Below, piece after piece: positions 24,506-33,375 of a DNA stretch of 64,000 nucleotides; the stretch's first letter is position 1, and each line of letters begins with the position of its first letter. This DNA is from Bryobacterales bacterium (GTDB lineage Bacteria; Acidobacteriota; Terriglobia; Bryobacterales; Bryobacteraceae): positions 1 through 64,000 of the forward strand of contig JADZBH010000012.1 in assembly GCA_020852175.1 (NCBI GenBank). The letters run 5' to 3'. A program made the translations under genes and the position numbers. The notes beneath the pieces were generated by a model. The model was not told the DNA's origin and did not search any database. It saw nothing but the letters and a program-made list of their open reading frames with translations.

Positions 24506-25630
24506 CTATTTCGAGGGCTTCCAGCCGTAGGCGGCCATCACCACGTCGAACAAGTGGGTGTTGGGAAAAAAGCCGGCCACCCGTTGCGCTCCCGGGCCCA
24601 TCGCCGCCGCCAGCACCTCTTCGCCCGTGTGGGAACGCCCAATGCGCAGCGCCGGAATCGACACCGTTTCGTCCGCCTTGTGGGTCTTCCGCCACTCGTC
24701 CCAGCCCTTCAGGATGGGCTCTCCGCGCTTCCCGCCCACGTTGCGCAATTCAAACGAATGGTCCGCCGTGAACAGCAACAGCGTGTCGCGCAGGTCCACC
24801 TTCGATGCAATCTCGCGAATCAACTTATCGAACTTCACCACGTTGCCCAACCCCCGCTCCGGGTTGTTCGTGTGCGCGTCCCATTCGATCATCAGGAAAT
24901 AGCCCTTGCGGTTCTTCGACAAACGGTCCAGCGCCGCGTGGGCCATGGCCGGCACATCCTCTGAGTCCTCCGGCAATGCCAGCGGCCGCATGTCGGACGC
25001 CGGGATCTCCGCCACCGACGAATAGATGGTCCGCTTGTTCGCCTTCGCCTCGGCGTCAAGATTCACGCCCAGTTTCTTCGTGTCGCCGTAGATTTTATTC
25101 CGCCCGCCGCCAAGCACCACATCGACACCGTCGCCAAAACGCGGCTTGAAAATCTGCTGGTAGAGTTCGGCCTGCATGCCGCGGTCGTTGGCGTGGCCGT
25201 AACAGGCCGCAGGCGTCGCATCGGCGATGGAGACGTTGGAAACCACGCCGGTTGACAGTCCGTGCTCCTCGGCATATTCGAGCAGCGTCTTCAACACCAC
25301 GCCGTCGCTCTTGCCTTTCACGGTCGAGGCGTCCATCGAGATGACACCGTTGTGCGTCTTGTGTCCCGTGACAATCGCCGTCATGCCCGCCGCCGAATCG
25401 GTGACCAGGCTGCCGGCGGGGGACGTATCCGACAGCCCCATGTGCGGCCAGCTTTGCACGAAGAGTTTCTGGGGTTCGCCATAGCCGAGCCACGAAGCCG
25501 CGTTCAGCGTGGGGATGCCGCCCGCGTCGGCCAGGAAAATGATCACGTTCTTGGCGTGCTTGTGCGGCTTGGGCGCCGCGTACAGGGCGCAGGCCAGAAG
25601 CAGCGCCAAGGAGGTTCGACGGAGGATCAT
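24506..25630 (-). CDS. Exported alkaline phosphatase (PhoA family)
   Basis: This 374-aa protein has a signal peptide (about 1-19). Active-site parts are present: metal Asp35 in IIFLADAGG, phosphorylated Ser79 in [10 protein letters not shown], the ligands in [10 protein letters not shown], the Asp-His pair in [10 protein letters not shown], and a C-terminal His in SHTGEEV. It should hydrolyse phosphate monoesters in the periplasm to supply phosphate. Compared with E. coli PhoA (about 470 aa), it is short and lacks the crown insertions, like several soil-bacterial forms. LADAGG replaces the commoner GDGMG, but the Asp is kept. A TACACT element ends 7 bases before the ATG; no PHO box is evident. 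Confidence 0.88.
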   Translation of the reverse strand: MILRRTSLALLLACALYAAPKPHKHAKNVIIFLADAGGIPTLNAASWLGYGEPQKLFVQSWPHMGLSDTSPAGSLVTDSAAGMTAIVTGHKTHNGVISMDASTVKGKSDGVVLKTLLEYAEEHGLSTGVVSNVSIADATPAACYGHANDRGMQAELYQQIFKPRFGDGVDVVLGGGRNKIYGDTKKLGVNLDAEAKANKRTIYSSVAEIPASDMRPLALPEDSEDVPAMAHAALDRLSKNRKGYFLMIEWDAHTNNPERGLGNVVKFDKLIREIASKVDLRDTLLLFTADHSFELRNVGGKRGEPILKGWDEWRKTHKADETVSIPALRIGRSHTGEEVLAAAMGPGAQRVAGFFPNTHLFDVVMAAYGWKPSK

Positions 25631-25637
25631 GTCCTCA

Positions 25638-25643
25638 AGTGTA
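25638..25643 (-). promoter_or_regulatory. -10-like element GGCTACACT, leaderless spacing, for alkaline phosphatase
   Basis: On the minus strand CGGCTACACT is followed by 7 bases and the ATG at 25630. This spacing would put the transcription start at or next to the start codon. The 7 bases contain GAGGA, which may act instead as a very close ribosome site. Confidence 0.45.
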
Positions 25644-25695
25644 GCCGTTGGTGCGCCAGCGCATAATACCCCGTGCGTTCAGGCCGCGCCGCCGT

Positions 25696-28212
25696 TCATC
25701 GCAGCACAGGCAGCGTCTGGTAACGGGGCGGAACGAACAGGCTCCCCTCCGTGGTTCCTTGTGGAGCGGCCCGCCGCAGCCTGTGCCGCAACTGCTCCGG
25801 CGTGATGGCTCCGGCCAGCGCCTGCGTGAAGGCTTCCGTCACGGCCCGCACCTGCGCGCCCGATTCATGCGCGAACTCCAGCCGGTAATGCGCGATGCCT
25901 GCCCCCAGCCACCTCTCCAAATGCGCGCCCGCCTCCTGCGCCTCGGCGCCAAACACAGTATTCCGGCAGCCCACGTCGGCCAGCACGGGATGCGCGCGCA
26001 GGTTCACGTCGCGCACCTCCACGCGGTGGCGCTCGCACGGCCGCCCGCAATCCTCGTAACTCTTTCCGTCGGACAGGAACCGCGCGAACACGCAGTGTTC
26101 CGTATGGAAGACGGGCAGATGTTGATAAGCAATCGCCTCCAGCCGCTCCGCCCCGCATTCACGCGCCAGCGCCTCCACCTGCTCCGCGTTCAAATCGTGC
26201 GTGGGCGCGATGCGCTCCAGTTTCATCGCCAGAAGCGCCCGCGCCGACACCGCGTTGGCCGCATTCAGCGAGAAATCGCCGGTCATCGCCGGCGGGTTCT
26301 CCAATTGGGCCAGGTGATGCAACAGCCCGGCGGGCCGTACCAGCAGCGGAGCGTCCAGCCGCAGCAGGAAATCGACTATGCGCTCCTCGCCCGGCTTCAG
26401 TATGCGCGGCGTGGCCACGCGTACTGGAATTTCCGCCTCGCGGACACGCTCCACCGACGGCTTCAATCCATACAAATCGAGATAATCCAGCGTGATCGAC
26501 GCCGGCTGCAGCCGCAGCGCCGCCTCCAACTGCTCCGGCGTGCGCACCAGCAGATGGAGCACGGGAGGTTGCGCGGCACGTCTCTCCGGCGGCACGGGCC
26601 ACAGCCCCGCGGCGGCCGCGGCAGGATCGCGCACCTCGCGCGCCACCAACCGCTCCTGCAGCGCGCCGAGCCCCGCCACGGCCTCGCGGCGCAGCTCATT
26701 CAACATGGACGCGGGCGCGAACACGGCCTCTTCACAGGCCAGCGAAAGAGAGGCCAGTTCGTACGCCGTCCCACCCAAACGTTCAAACTGCCCGCGCAAT
26801 TGCTCCTCGTCGAGCCCGCGGTTCCGGGCCGCCATCAGCGGCTGGGACGAGCACGCCTCCACGCGGATCTCCGGCCGGTCCATCAACCGCCACACCGTGC
26901 GTAGCGGCTCGCCCGCGCGCGCCACGGCCTCCACCGCCACGGCCTGCCGCCGCAGGGGCACCGTCGCTTCCGTATAGACTTTCAGCACCTTGTCCAGCGC
27001 CGGATCATGCGTGCGCCACAGCAGGTCTCCCACGCGAATCCGGCCATAGCGCAGCGCGCCCCGTCCAAATTGCAGCGCCAGCCTGCCGCCCGGCGCCGGC
27101 GAGACGGCGTAGATGCGCCCGCCTTCCTCCTCCTCGCCCGGGTCGCGCCACGCCGCCGCATCGAACACCACCCCATCGCCCGGCTTCAAGGGAGCGATGG
27201 AATGCGGCGCTTCCGGCTCAACCCAAACATCCGGCGGCTCCACCGACACCACGCGCCCCATGAGCAGGCCCCGGTGCCGCGGCGCCCGGCCGCGCACCAC
27301 CGCCTGGTGATCCGTGCCCGTGAGGAAGTATGGTCCTAGCCCGCGCGAATAGACCTGTTCGAGCTGCAACTCCTCCCCGGCGCTCACCGTCAGCGCCCGC
27401 CCCTCACACGCATCGTCCACGGCCTGCCGGTAAGCGCGCGTCGCGGCCGCGACATAATCGGCGTCCTTGTACCGCCCTTCGATTTTCAACGCCGACACGC
27501 CGATGCCGGCCAACTCCGGCACCTGGCGCAGAGCGTACAGGTCGCCAGGCGAGAGCAGATACCGCGCCTCGCCCAGCGGCTTCCGCTCGCCGTCCACCAG
27601 CAATTCGTACGGCAACCGGCACGCCTGCGCGCACTGCCCTCGATTGGCGCTCCTGCCGCCCCACGCCTCCGAGGAAAAGCACTGGCCTGAATACGCCACG
27701 CATAACGCCCCGTGCACGAACACTTCCAGTTCCACGGGCGCTTCCCGCGCGATGGCCCGGATTTCCTCGATCGACAACTCGCGCGCCAGCGTCACGCGCC
27801 GCGCGCCCATCTCCGCCGCCCACCGGGCCCCGCGCGTATCCGTGATGCTCATCTGCGTCGAGGCGTGCAGTTCCAGGTCCGGCGCCACGGCGCGAGCCAG
27901 CGCCATCACGCCTACGTCCTGCACGATGACGGCATCGGCGCCCGCCTCCGCGATCGCCGCCAGCGTGCGCGCCGCCGCCAGCCATTCATGGTCGAACACC
28001 AGCGTGTTGAACGTGACAAAGCCGCGCACGCCGCGCCCATGCAGCGTGCGGAACACTTCAGGCAGTTCGGAAAGGCCGAAGCCCGCCTTGGCCCGGGCCG
28101 TGAAATGGTGCAGGCCAAAATACACCGAATCGGCCCCGGCCTCGATGGCCGCGCGCAGTTGGGGCCAGTGGCCCGCGGGGGCCATTACTTCAGGCTTGCG
28201 GCGGAGGGTCAT
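25696..28212 (-). CDS. Double U32-family protein (RlhA/YrrO-like)
   Basis: This 838-aa protein starts with the U32 signature PEVMAPAGHWPQLRAAIEAG and ADSVYFGL. The first half (about 1-310) has VEVFVHGALCVAYSGQCF-type residues and the Cys cluster in NRGQCAQACRLPYEL that binds an iron-sulfur cluster in relatives. A DUF3656-like middle follows. The C-terminal part (about 560-838) is a second U32-like half with its own Cys set, CVFARFLSDGKSYEDCGRPC. E. coli RlhA (23S rRNA C2501 hydroxylation) and prephenate-dependent relatives share this architecture, so an RNA-hydroxylating role is likelier than proteolysis. The ATG at 28212 is preferred because TAGAAT at 28238-28243 covers an upstream ATG, and GGAGGAG lies in the leader. 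Confidence 0.82.
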   Translation of the reverse strand: MTLRRKPEVMAPAGHWPQLRAAIEAGADSVYFGLHHFTARAKAGFGLSELPEVFRTLHGRGVRGFVTFNTLVFDHEWLAAARTLAAIAEAGADAVIVQDVGVMALARAVAPDLELHASTQMSITDTRGARWAAEMGARRVTLARELSIEEIRAIAREAPVELEVFVHGALCVAYSGQCFSSEAWGGRSANRGQCAQACRLPYELLVDGERKPLGEARYLLSPGDLYALRQVPELAGIGVSALKIEGRYKDADYVAAATRAYRQAVDDACEGRALTVSAGEELQLEQVYSRGLGPYFLTGTDHQAVVRGRAPRHRGLLMGRVVSVEPPDVWVEPEAPHSIAPLKPGDGVVFDAAAWRDPGEEEEGGRIYAVSPAPGGRLALQFGRGALRYGRIRVGDLLWRTHDPALDKVLKVYTEATVPLRRQAVAVEAVARAGEPLRTVWRLMDRPEIRVEACSSQPLMAARNRGLDEEQLRGQFERLGGTAYELASLSLACEEAVFAPASMLNELRREAVAGLGALQERLVAREVRDPAAAAAGLWPVPPERRAAQPPVLHLLVRTPEQLEAALRLQPASITLDYLDLYGLKPSVERVREAEIPVRVATPRILKPGEERIVDFLLRLDAPLLVRPAGLLHHLAQLENPPAMTGDFSLNAANAVSARALLAMKLERIAPTHDLNAEQVEALARECGAERLEAIAYQHLPVFHTEHCVFARFLSDGKSYEDCGRPCERHRVEVRDVNLRAHPVLADVGCRNTVFGAEAQEAGAHLERWLGAGIAHYRLEFAHESGAQVRAVTEAFTQALAGAITPEQLRHRLRRAAPQGTTEGSLFVPPRYQTLPVLR

Positions 28213-28237
28213 GGGGTGAGGCGAAGGGGACTCCTCC

Positions 28238-28243
28238 ATTCTA
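28238..28243 (-). promoter_or_regulatory. -10-like element TAGAAT upstream of the U32 gene
   Basis: On the minus strand CGCCTAGAATGGAGGAG places a TAnnnT element followed by a strong ribosome site and then the ATG at 28212, 25 bases downstream. This supports the 28212 start over an ATG that overlaps the element itself. Confidence 0.35.
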
Positions 28244-28261
28244 GGCGACCCCGGACGCGCT

Positions 28262-29218
28262 TCAGCCGCGAACGCCGCGGGCCAGCACCGCCGACCGCAC
28301 CTGGCTTGCCATCGCCTCCAGCGCGCTCTCCTCCCACAGGCCCGGGTCGAATTCGAACCGGCCCGTCCACACCACCAGCCCGCTGCGCGCCTCCACCAGT
28401 TGCAGCACCACGGCCAGCCGCTCCACCGCACCCCCGCCGTGCCGCATCGAGCCTTCCAACAGCACATCGGCGCCCAGTTCCCGCCCAATCGCCGGCGCAT
28501 CCTGCACGGCTTGCGCCGTACTCAGCTTCACCGCCGCGCGCGAACTCGTCTTCGACACAACCCGCATGCCGCCGCTCCTGCTCAGACGCGCCCGGAGTTC
28601 GGCCGTCAATGTCTCGGGCAGCAGGCCCAACCTGCCCGCCGACAGGTCCTCCAGCGGAAGCACGGCCACAACCACGTCGTGCGCCAGAACGCGCGACTGC
28701 CACCACGCCGCGGCAGCCGTCAACGCCAACACGGCCAAGGCGGCCCACAGCCACCGCCGGGTTCTTGGAGGCGCAGGCGCCGCCGCTTCCTTCGCCTGCT
28801 CCGGCGGGTGCGTTTCGCCGGTTTCCTCTTCCGGGCCTACGGCCGGAACCCCCGCCAGCAAGACGCGGTACCGGAAGCGCGGCATGTAGCAGCCGCGCGG
28901 AAATTCGAGCACCACGCCCTGCTCCGGTGCGTCCTCTCGATAGTATTCCTCGATCCGGCTTCGCAATTTCGCCGCTTCGACGCGCACCACCGGATCCACG
29001 CGCGGATCATACCCCGCCGGACGTCCGAACACCTCGATCCCCAGCAAGCTTTCCTTCAACTGGGGGCCTTTGCCGTTCAACGTCTCCTCGACGACATAGC
29101 GCAGGAGGCGCGAATGGCGTCCGGCACGGATGAAGCGGCGGCTGGAGAGCAGCCGCTCCAGCGCCTGCAATACCTCTTCCCGGCTTGGGCTCGCGGACAT
29201 TTCGGGAACTGTCATCAT
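28262..29218 (-). CDS. Membrane regulator with TolB/FlgO-like extracytoplasmic domain
   Basis: This 318-aa protein has a cytoplasmic N-terminal module (about 10-115) with LKESLLGIEVFGRPAGYDPR, then VRVEAAKLRSRIEEYY and EFPRGCYMPRF. That pattern is common in acidobacterial and rhizobial regulators and cyclase-associated proteins. A linker, one transmembrane segment (about 146-165) and a C-terminal domain follow: VVAVLPLEDLS, IGRELGADVLLEGSM and GLVVWTGRFEF, resembling the TolB-N/FlgO-type fold. The layout suggests signal transfer between periplasm and cytoplasm, but no DNA-binding residue can be assigned. It lies 49 bases upstream of the U32 gene on the same strand. The function is unknown. 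Confidence 0.7.
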   Translation of the reverse strand: MMTVPEMSASPSREEVLQALERLLSSRRFIRAGRHSRLLRYVVEETLNGKGPQLKESLLGIEVFGRPAGYDPRVDPVVRVEAAKLRSRIEEYYREDAPEQGVVLEFPRGCYMPRFRYRVLLAGVPAVGPEEETGETHPPEQAKEAAAPAPPRTRRWLWAALAVLALTAAAAWWQSRVLAHDVVVAVLPLEDLSAGRLGLLPETLTAELRARLSRSGGMRVVSKTSSRAAVKLSTAQAVQDAPAIGRELGADVLLEGSMRHGGGAVERLAVVLQLVEARSGLVVWTGRFEFDPGLWEESALEAMASQVRSAVLARGVRG

Positions 29219-29339
29219 GCCGCCAGGCGCCCCGCCCGCCCTTGCCTTCTCACTCCCGGTTGGCCCATGTCAGCTACAGACGAAAAGCGGGAAAAAAAGT
29301 TCGCACCGGATGGCCCGCATGGGGTAAAACCGCAAGTGT

Positions 29340-30923
29340 CTACGGGGCGTGCGGTAAAAAGCGAGGCGCTCTCCGCGCCTCGGTGACATGTTCAAACGCG
29401 CCCGCCAGGCGCAACAGTTCGCGCTCGCTCCAGGCGCGTCCGAAGAAACTGAAGCCGGCAGGAAGCCCGCCGATCATCCCCGCCGGTATGGTCACATGAG
29501 GATACCCGGCCACGGCCGCCCAGGTGGATGAACTTGCTCCGCGAGGGTCGCCGTTGATCCGGTCCGTAAGCCACGCCGGACCTTCCGTGATGCCCACCAG
29601 GGCATCCAGCGAATGACGCGTCATCACGGCGTCGATTCCTTCCTCGCGGCTGGTACGCAAACAGGTCTGCCGGGCCTGCACATAGGCCGTGTCGCTGAGC
29701 GGCCCCTTCCGGGCCGCCTGTTCCAGGATCTCCTGGCCGAACCACGGCATCTCCTGGCTGGCATGGCTCCGGTTGAATTCGATCAACTGCGCCAGCGTCC
29801 GCGGAAACTGTTCCGGCAGCCCGGAAAGAAACGCCTCCATGCCCGCCTTGCACTCGTAGAGTAGCACCTGAAACTCCGCCGCGCCCAACCTGTCCCTGTT
29901 CTCCAGTTCCACCTCCACCACCGAGGCGCCGCGCTCTCGCAGCAGGCGGAGGATCTCTTCCAGCAGGCGGCCGGCGTCCGCGTGGTCCGGCGTCAACGAC
30001 CGCACCACGCCCAGCCTGGCGCCGCGCAGAGCCGTCGCTTCCAGCGTCTCCGTATAGTGGCCCGTCAACTGCCCTCGTGCGCGGCCCGTCGCTTCGTCGG
30101 CCGCGTCTTCGCCCGCCAGCGCGTCCAGCATCAGCGCCGCGTCCATCACGCAACGCGCCATCGGTCCGGCGGTGTCCTGCGACCGGGAAAGAGGGATGAT
30201 GCCCGTCCGGCTCACCAGACCCACCGTCGGCTTCACTCCCACGATGCCGTTCACCGATGCGGGGCTGACAATCGAGCCGTCGGTCTCGGTGCCGATCGCC
30301 GCGCCGCACAGGCTTGCCGCCACGGCCACGCCCGACCCCGAACTGGAACCCGACGGGTTGCGATCCAACGCATATGGGTTGCGGGTCTGCCCGCCCCGTC
30401 CGCTCCAGCCGCTGATGGAACGCGTGGAACGGAAGTTGGCCCACTCGCTCAGGTTCGTCTTGCCCAGCACCACCGCGCCCGCGCGCCGCAATAAAGCCAC
30501 CAGGTGCGCATCGGCCGGGGCGCGCCAACCGGCGAGTGCCAGCGAACCCGCCGTGGTCATCATCCGGCCCGCCACCGCGATGTTGTCCTTCACCAGGATG
30601 GGAACGCCATGCAGGCGGCCCCGGATACGTCCCTGCTTCCGCTCCTTGTCCAGCCGCCATGCTTCGTCCCGCGCATCGGGGTTCAGTTCGATGATCGACC
30701 GCAGAGCAGGCCCCGCGCCGTCGATCCGCGAGGCCCGCTCCAGGTACATCTCCGCCAACTCCGCCGCGGTCCAGCGCCCGCGGTGCAGCCCCTCGGCCAG
30801 TTCGGTGAGAGAAACCTCCTCCAAGGAAAACCGCCGCTCCCTCCCGCGCTCCTGTCCCGGCCGGCTGCATGCCGCCGTGGCCGCGGCCGGTACGGTTAGA
30901 AACTCGCGTCGCTTGATCCCCAT
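29340..30923 (-). CDS. Exported amidase-signature enzyme
   Basis: This 527-aa protein starts MGIKRREFLTVPAAATAAC, a Tat-like leader that may end in a lipidated Cys. The amidase-signature fold shows the catalytic triad context: Lys in VPILVKDNIAVAG, Ser in NPSGSSSGSG (cis-Ser) and the nucleophile Ser in GTETDGSIVSPAS. It should hydrolyse an amide bond; the substrate is not predictable, and candidates range from peptides to small amides. It resembles secreted amidases rather than GatA (no gatB or gatC nearby). The ATG at 30923 matches the leader; sequence further upstream in frame is non-coding. A GGCTACACT element lies 18 bases upstream. Confidence 0.88.
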   Translation of the reverse strand: MGIKRREFLTVPAAATAACSRPGQERGRERRFSLEEVSLTELAEGLHRGRWTAAELAEMYLERASRIDGAGPALRSIIELNPDARDEAWRLDKERKQGRIRGRLHGVPILVKDNIAVAGRMMTTAGSLALAGWRAPADAHLVALLRRAGAVVLGKTNLSEWANFRSTRSISGWSGRGGQTRNPYALDRNPSGSSSGSGVAVAASLCGAAIGTETDGSIVSPASVNGIVGVKPTVGLVSRTGIIPLSRSQDTAGPMARCVMDAALMLDALAGEDAADEATGRARGQLTGHYTETLEATALRGARLGVVRSLTPDHADAGRLLEEILRLLRERGASVVEVELENRDRLGAAEFQVLLYECKAGMEAFLSGLPEQFPRTLAQLIEFNRSHASQEMPWFGQEILEQAARKGPLSDTAYVQARQTCLRTSREEGIDAVMTRHSLDALVGITEGPAWLTDRINGDPRGASSSTWAAVAGYPHVTIPAGMIGGLPAGFSFFGRAWSERELLRLAGAFEHVTEARRAPRFLPHAP

Positions 30924-30941
30924 CGTGCGCGTGAAGGATTC

Positions 30942-30947
30942 AGTGTA
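30942..30947 (-). promoter_or_regulatory. -10-like element GGCTACACT upstream of the amidase gene
   Basis: On the minus strand CGGCTACACTGAATCC lies 18 bases before the ATG at 30923. The nine-base core is identical to the elements upstream of the alkaline phosphatase and polysaccharide deacetylase genes. Confidence 0.42.
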
Positions 30948-31119
30948 GCCGAACCCGCCGTCCCCGGCGCCTCGCCGGGCAAGGACAAGCCGGACCATGA
31001 GTGCGTTTTCATTCGGGAAGCAGCAAACGGCAACAACATTTTCGGTAGGATATGATTTGGCTGGCCGGGGCCCGGCCAAGCCGGAAGCCCGGGTGCTCCG
31101 AGTGTGGCGGACCGGCGTC

Positions 31120-33369
31120 ATGAAAATCGCATTCCTGAATCAGTTCCACAACTCGGCTGAAACCCAGGCCTACCACTCCCTGCGCATCGCCGGTGAACGC
31201 CTGGGACACAAAGTGATCCACTGCGCCAACAGCGCCGAGGTGGACGCCTGCTCGCCCGACTTCGTTCTTGCCCCCGCCTCCACGCGGCCCAAGTTGAACG
31301 ACTTCCCCCATTACGGCGTCCTGCACGACCCGCGCGAAACCTACCTCTCCGAACGCCAGTTCTTCAACAACCTGCGCACGCACGACGGCTGGCTCGCCCT
31401 GTCCGGCACCATGCGCCGTTTCGCCCGCGACGTGGCCTTTTCACTTGGCCGCGACCAGGAGATCGGCGTCTACTACAACTCCTGCCAGCGCCTGGACGTT
31501 GCCTCGCCTCTGGAATCCATCCTGCGCGAACGCCGCCTGCGCATCGCCTACTTCGGCACCAATTGGGACCGCCGCCGCGCCCGCCTCTTCCGCATGTTGA
31601 GCCACGAACCCGGCTTCGCCATCTGCGGACCGCGCGATGCCTGGAAGGACATCGAGCCCGCCGCCTATTGCGGCGCGCCTCCCTTCGACGGCCAGTCGGT
31701 ACAGGCTTTCTACGCGGAATGCGGCGCCGGGCTGTGCCTGCTTTCGGACAAGCACTTCCGCGACGACGTCATTTCCAACCGTGTCTTCGAGGTGTCCTCG
31801 GCGGGTGCTCTGTGCATTGCTTCGGCCATTCCCTGGTTACGCGAACACTTTGGCGACAGCCTGTATTACATCGACCAGCGGCTCGCCGACCCGCAACTCC
31901 TGAAGCAAATCCTCGACGCCCGCGAGCGTATCCACGCCGACCCCGCCGCCGCGCTGCAACGCGCCGCCGAGGCGCGACGCATCTTCGAGGAAAAGTTTTC
32001 CGCCGAAGCGCTTCTGGCCAACGCGGCCCTCCATCACGCCCGCCATGCGAGCCGCCGCCGGACCCGCCTCGATGAAGCGCGCCAGCGCTACAACCCGCTC
32101 ATCTCGGTCATCATCCGCTGCGGCCTTCAGCCGGTGGACATGCTGTGCCGCGCCGTCGAATCGCTGTCCCGGCAAACCTACGGCCGGTTCGACCTCATCC
32201 TGGTCCGCCACCACGACATCGATCTCTCCCCCATCACGGCGGCGGAGTGGCCCAACATCGAACGCATGCGGATCGTCGAGTCCCCCGGCGGCAACTGCAG
32301 CCGCAGCCTGTGGTCCGGCCTGCAAGCGATCGAGGGCGAGTATTTCGCCCTGCTCGACGACGACGACTGGCTCTTCTCCAACCATTTCGAAGAGCTCTTC
32401 CGTCCCTTTCCCGGCGCGCCGCAGTCCGGATTTTTCGCCTTCTCCGGGTCGATCACGGTGGAAGCGGAGGCGCGCGTGGCCATGGGCAGCGGCTTCGACA
32501 ACCGCCATCTGGTCCGCTATGGATTCCCGGTAAGCGACCGGCTGGAACAAATCGCCGGCTCCATCGCCACCAATGGCTTCGCCGCATCGCGCGGCCTGCT
32601 CGACGAAGCGCTGCTGATCGACCCGGAAATGGACACGGCCGAGGACAGCTACCTGATCCTCGCTCTCGTCTCGAAAACCACGCCCCGCTTTTCCCACGCC
32701 GCCACGAGCGTGAACGAGGTGGGCCATCCCGGCCGCATCTCCGCCACGATCCATCCGCGCCGTTTCGAGGATCTCTTCACCCTGCACACGCGCATGAGCG
32801 GACGCCTGCACCCCGCGCCGGGGCCTCGCGACGCCTGGAACGCGCTACGCGAGGAGTGGGAACACCGCCCGGCCGCCATGACCGCCACGGGACAGGCCGC
32901 GGAAGGCAAAGTGGTGCTCGGCGACAACACCTTTTATCTCTCCTCGTTGGAGGAAGCCGAACTCCGCGCCGTGGCCGAAGGCATCCACATAGACGGCAGC
33001 CGGCTGAATATCGGCTGTGGCACCTTGAGCCGTTTCCGCAAGACCCTCACGCTGCGCACGCCGAGCGTGCCCTGGCAGTACGCCGCCGAACTGCGTTTCA
33101 AACGCCCGAAGACGTTCACCGGCGATCTGCTGCTCCGCATCGAGATCATCGTACGCGCGGGACGCGCGGGGCTCGGGCTGCTCGCCGCCTCGGGGCCCGA
33201 TTATCTGTTCCGCACGCCGCTACGGCCCCGGCCGGAGGTCCAGGTGATCAACATTCCCATCGAGGATCTCGACAAGGCCGGACCGCTCGTCGTGCAAACC
33301 TGGGACGAACCCGCCGCCGCGGAACTGGAGATCAAGCGCATCCGCCTGCTTACGCGGCGCGATGTCTAG
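31120..33369 (+). CDS. Two-domain glycosyltransferase (CgeB-like plus GT2)
   Basis: This 749-aa protein appears to carry two glycosyltransferase modules. The N-terminal half (about 1-320) resembles CgeB/GT4-like proteins: MKIAFLNQFHNSAETQAYHS, RRLRIAYFGTNWDRRR and VFEVSSAGALCIAS. The middle (about 330-560) is a GT-A fold of the GT2 family, with PLISVIIRC, then FALLDDDDWLF carrying the DxD metal motif. The C-terminal 180 residues are beta-rich and may bind carbohydrate. It has no signal peptide or transmembrane segment, so it probably works at the inner face of the membrane on a glycan or glycoprotein. It stands alone, divergent from the amidase. The acceptor and donor are unknown. Confidence 0.78.
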   Translation: MKIAFLNQFHNSAETQAYHSLRIAGERLGHKVIHCANSAEVDACSPDFVLAPASTRPKLNDFPHYGVLHDPRETYLSERQFFNNLRTHDGWLALSGTMRRFARDVAFSLGRDQEIGVYYNSCQRLDVASPLESILRERRLRIAYFGTNWDRRRARLFRMLSHEPGFAICGPRDAWKDIEPAAYCGAPPFDGQSVQAFYAECGAGLCLLSDKHFRDDVISNRVFEVSSAGALCIASAIPWLREHFGDSLYYIDQRLADPQLLKQILDARERIHADPAAALQRAAEARRIFEEKFSAEALLANAALHHARHASRRRTRLDEARQRYNPLISVIIRCGLQPVDMLCRAVESLSRQTYGRFDLILVRHHDIDLSPITAAEWPNIERMRIVESPGGNCSRSLWSGLQAIEGEYFALLDDDDWLFSNHFEELFRPFPGAPQSGFFAFSGSITVEAEARVAMGSGFDNRHLVRYGFPVSDRLEQIAGSIATNGFAASRGLLDEALLIDPEMDTAEDSYLILALVSKTTPRFSHAATSVNEVGHPGRISATIHPRRFEDLFTLHTRMSGRLHPAPGPRDAWNALREEWEHRPAAMTATGQAAEGKVVLGDNTFYLSSLEEAELRAVAEGIHIDGSRLNIGCGTLSRFRKTLTLRTPSVPWQYAAELRFKRPKTFTGDLLLRIEIIVRAGRAGLGLLAASGPDYLFRTPLRPRPEVQVINIPIEDLDKAGPLVVQTWDEPAAAELEIKRIRLLTRRDV

Positions 33370-33375
33370 GCGCGC

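Noticed and set aside
28213..28500. N-terminal extension of the U32 gene
   Set aside because: The extra codons overlap the regulator gene in another frame, are Trp/Arg-rich and do not match the family; the start at 28212 fits.
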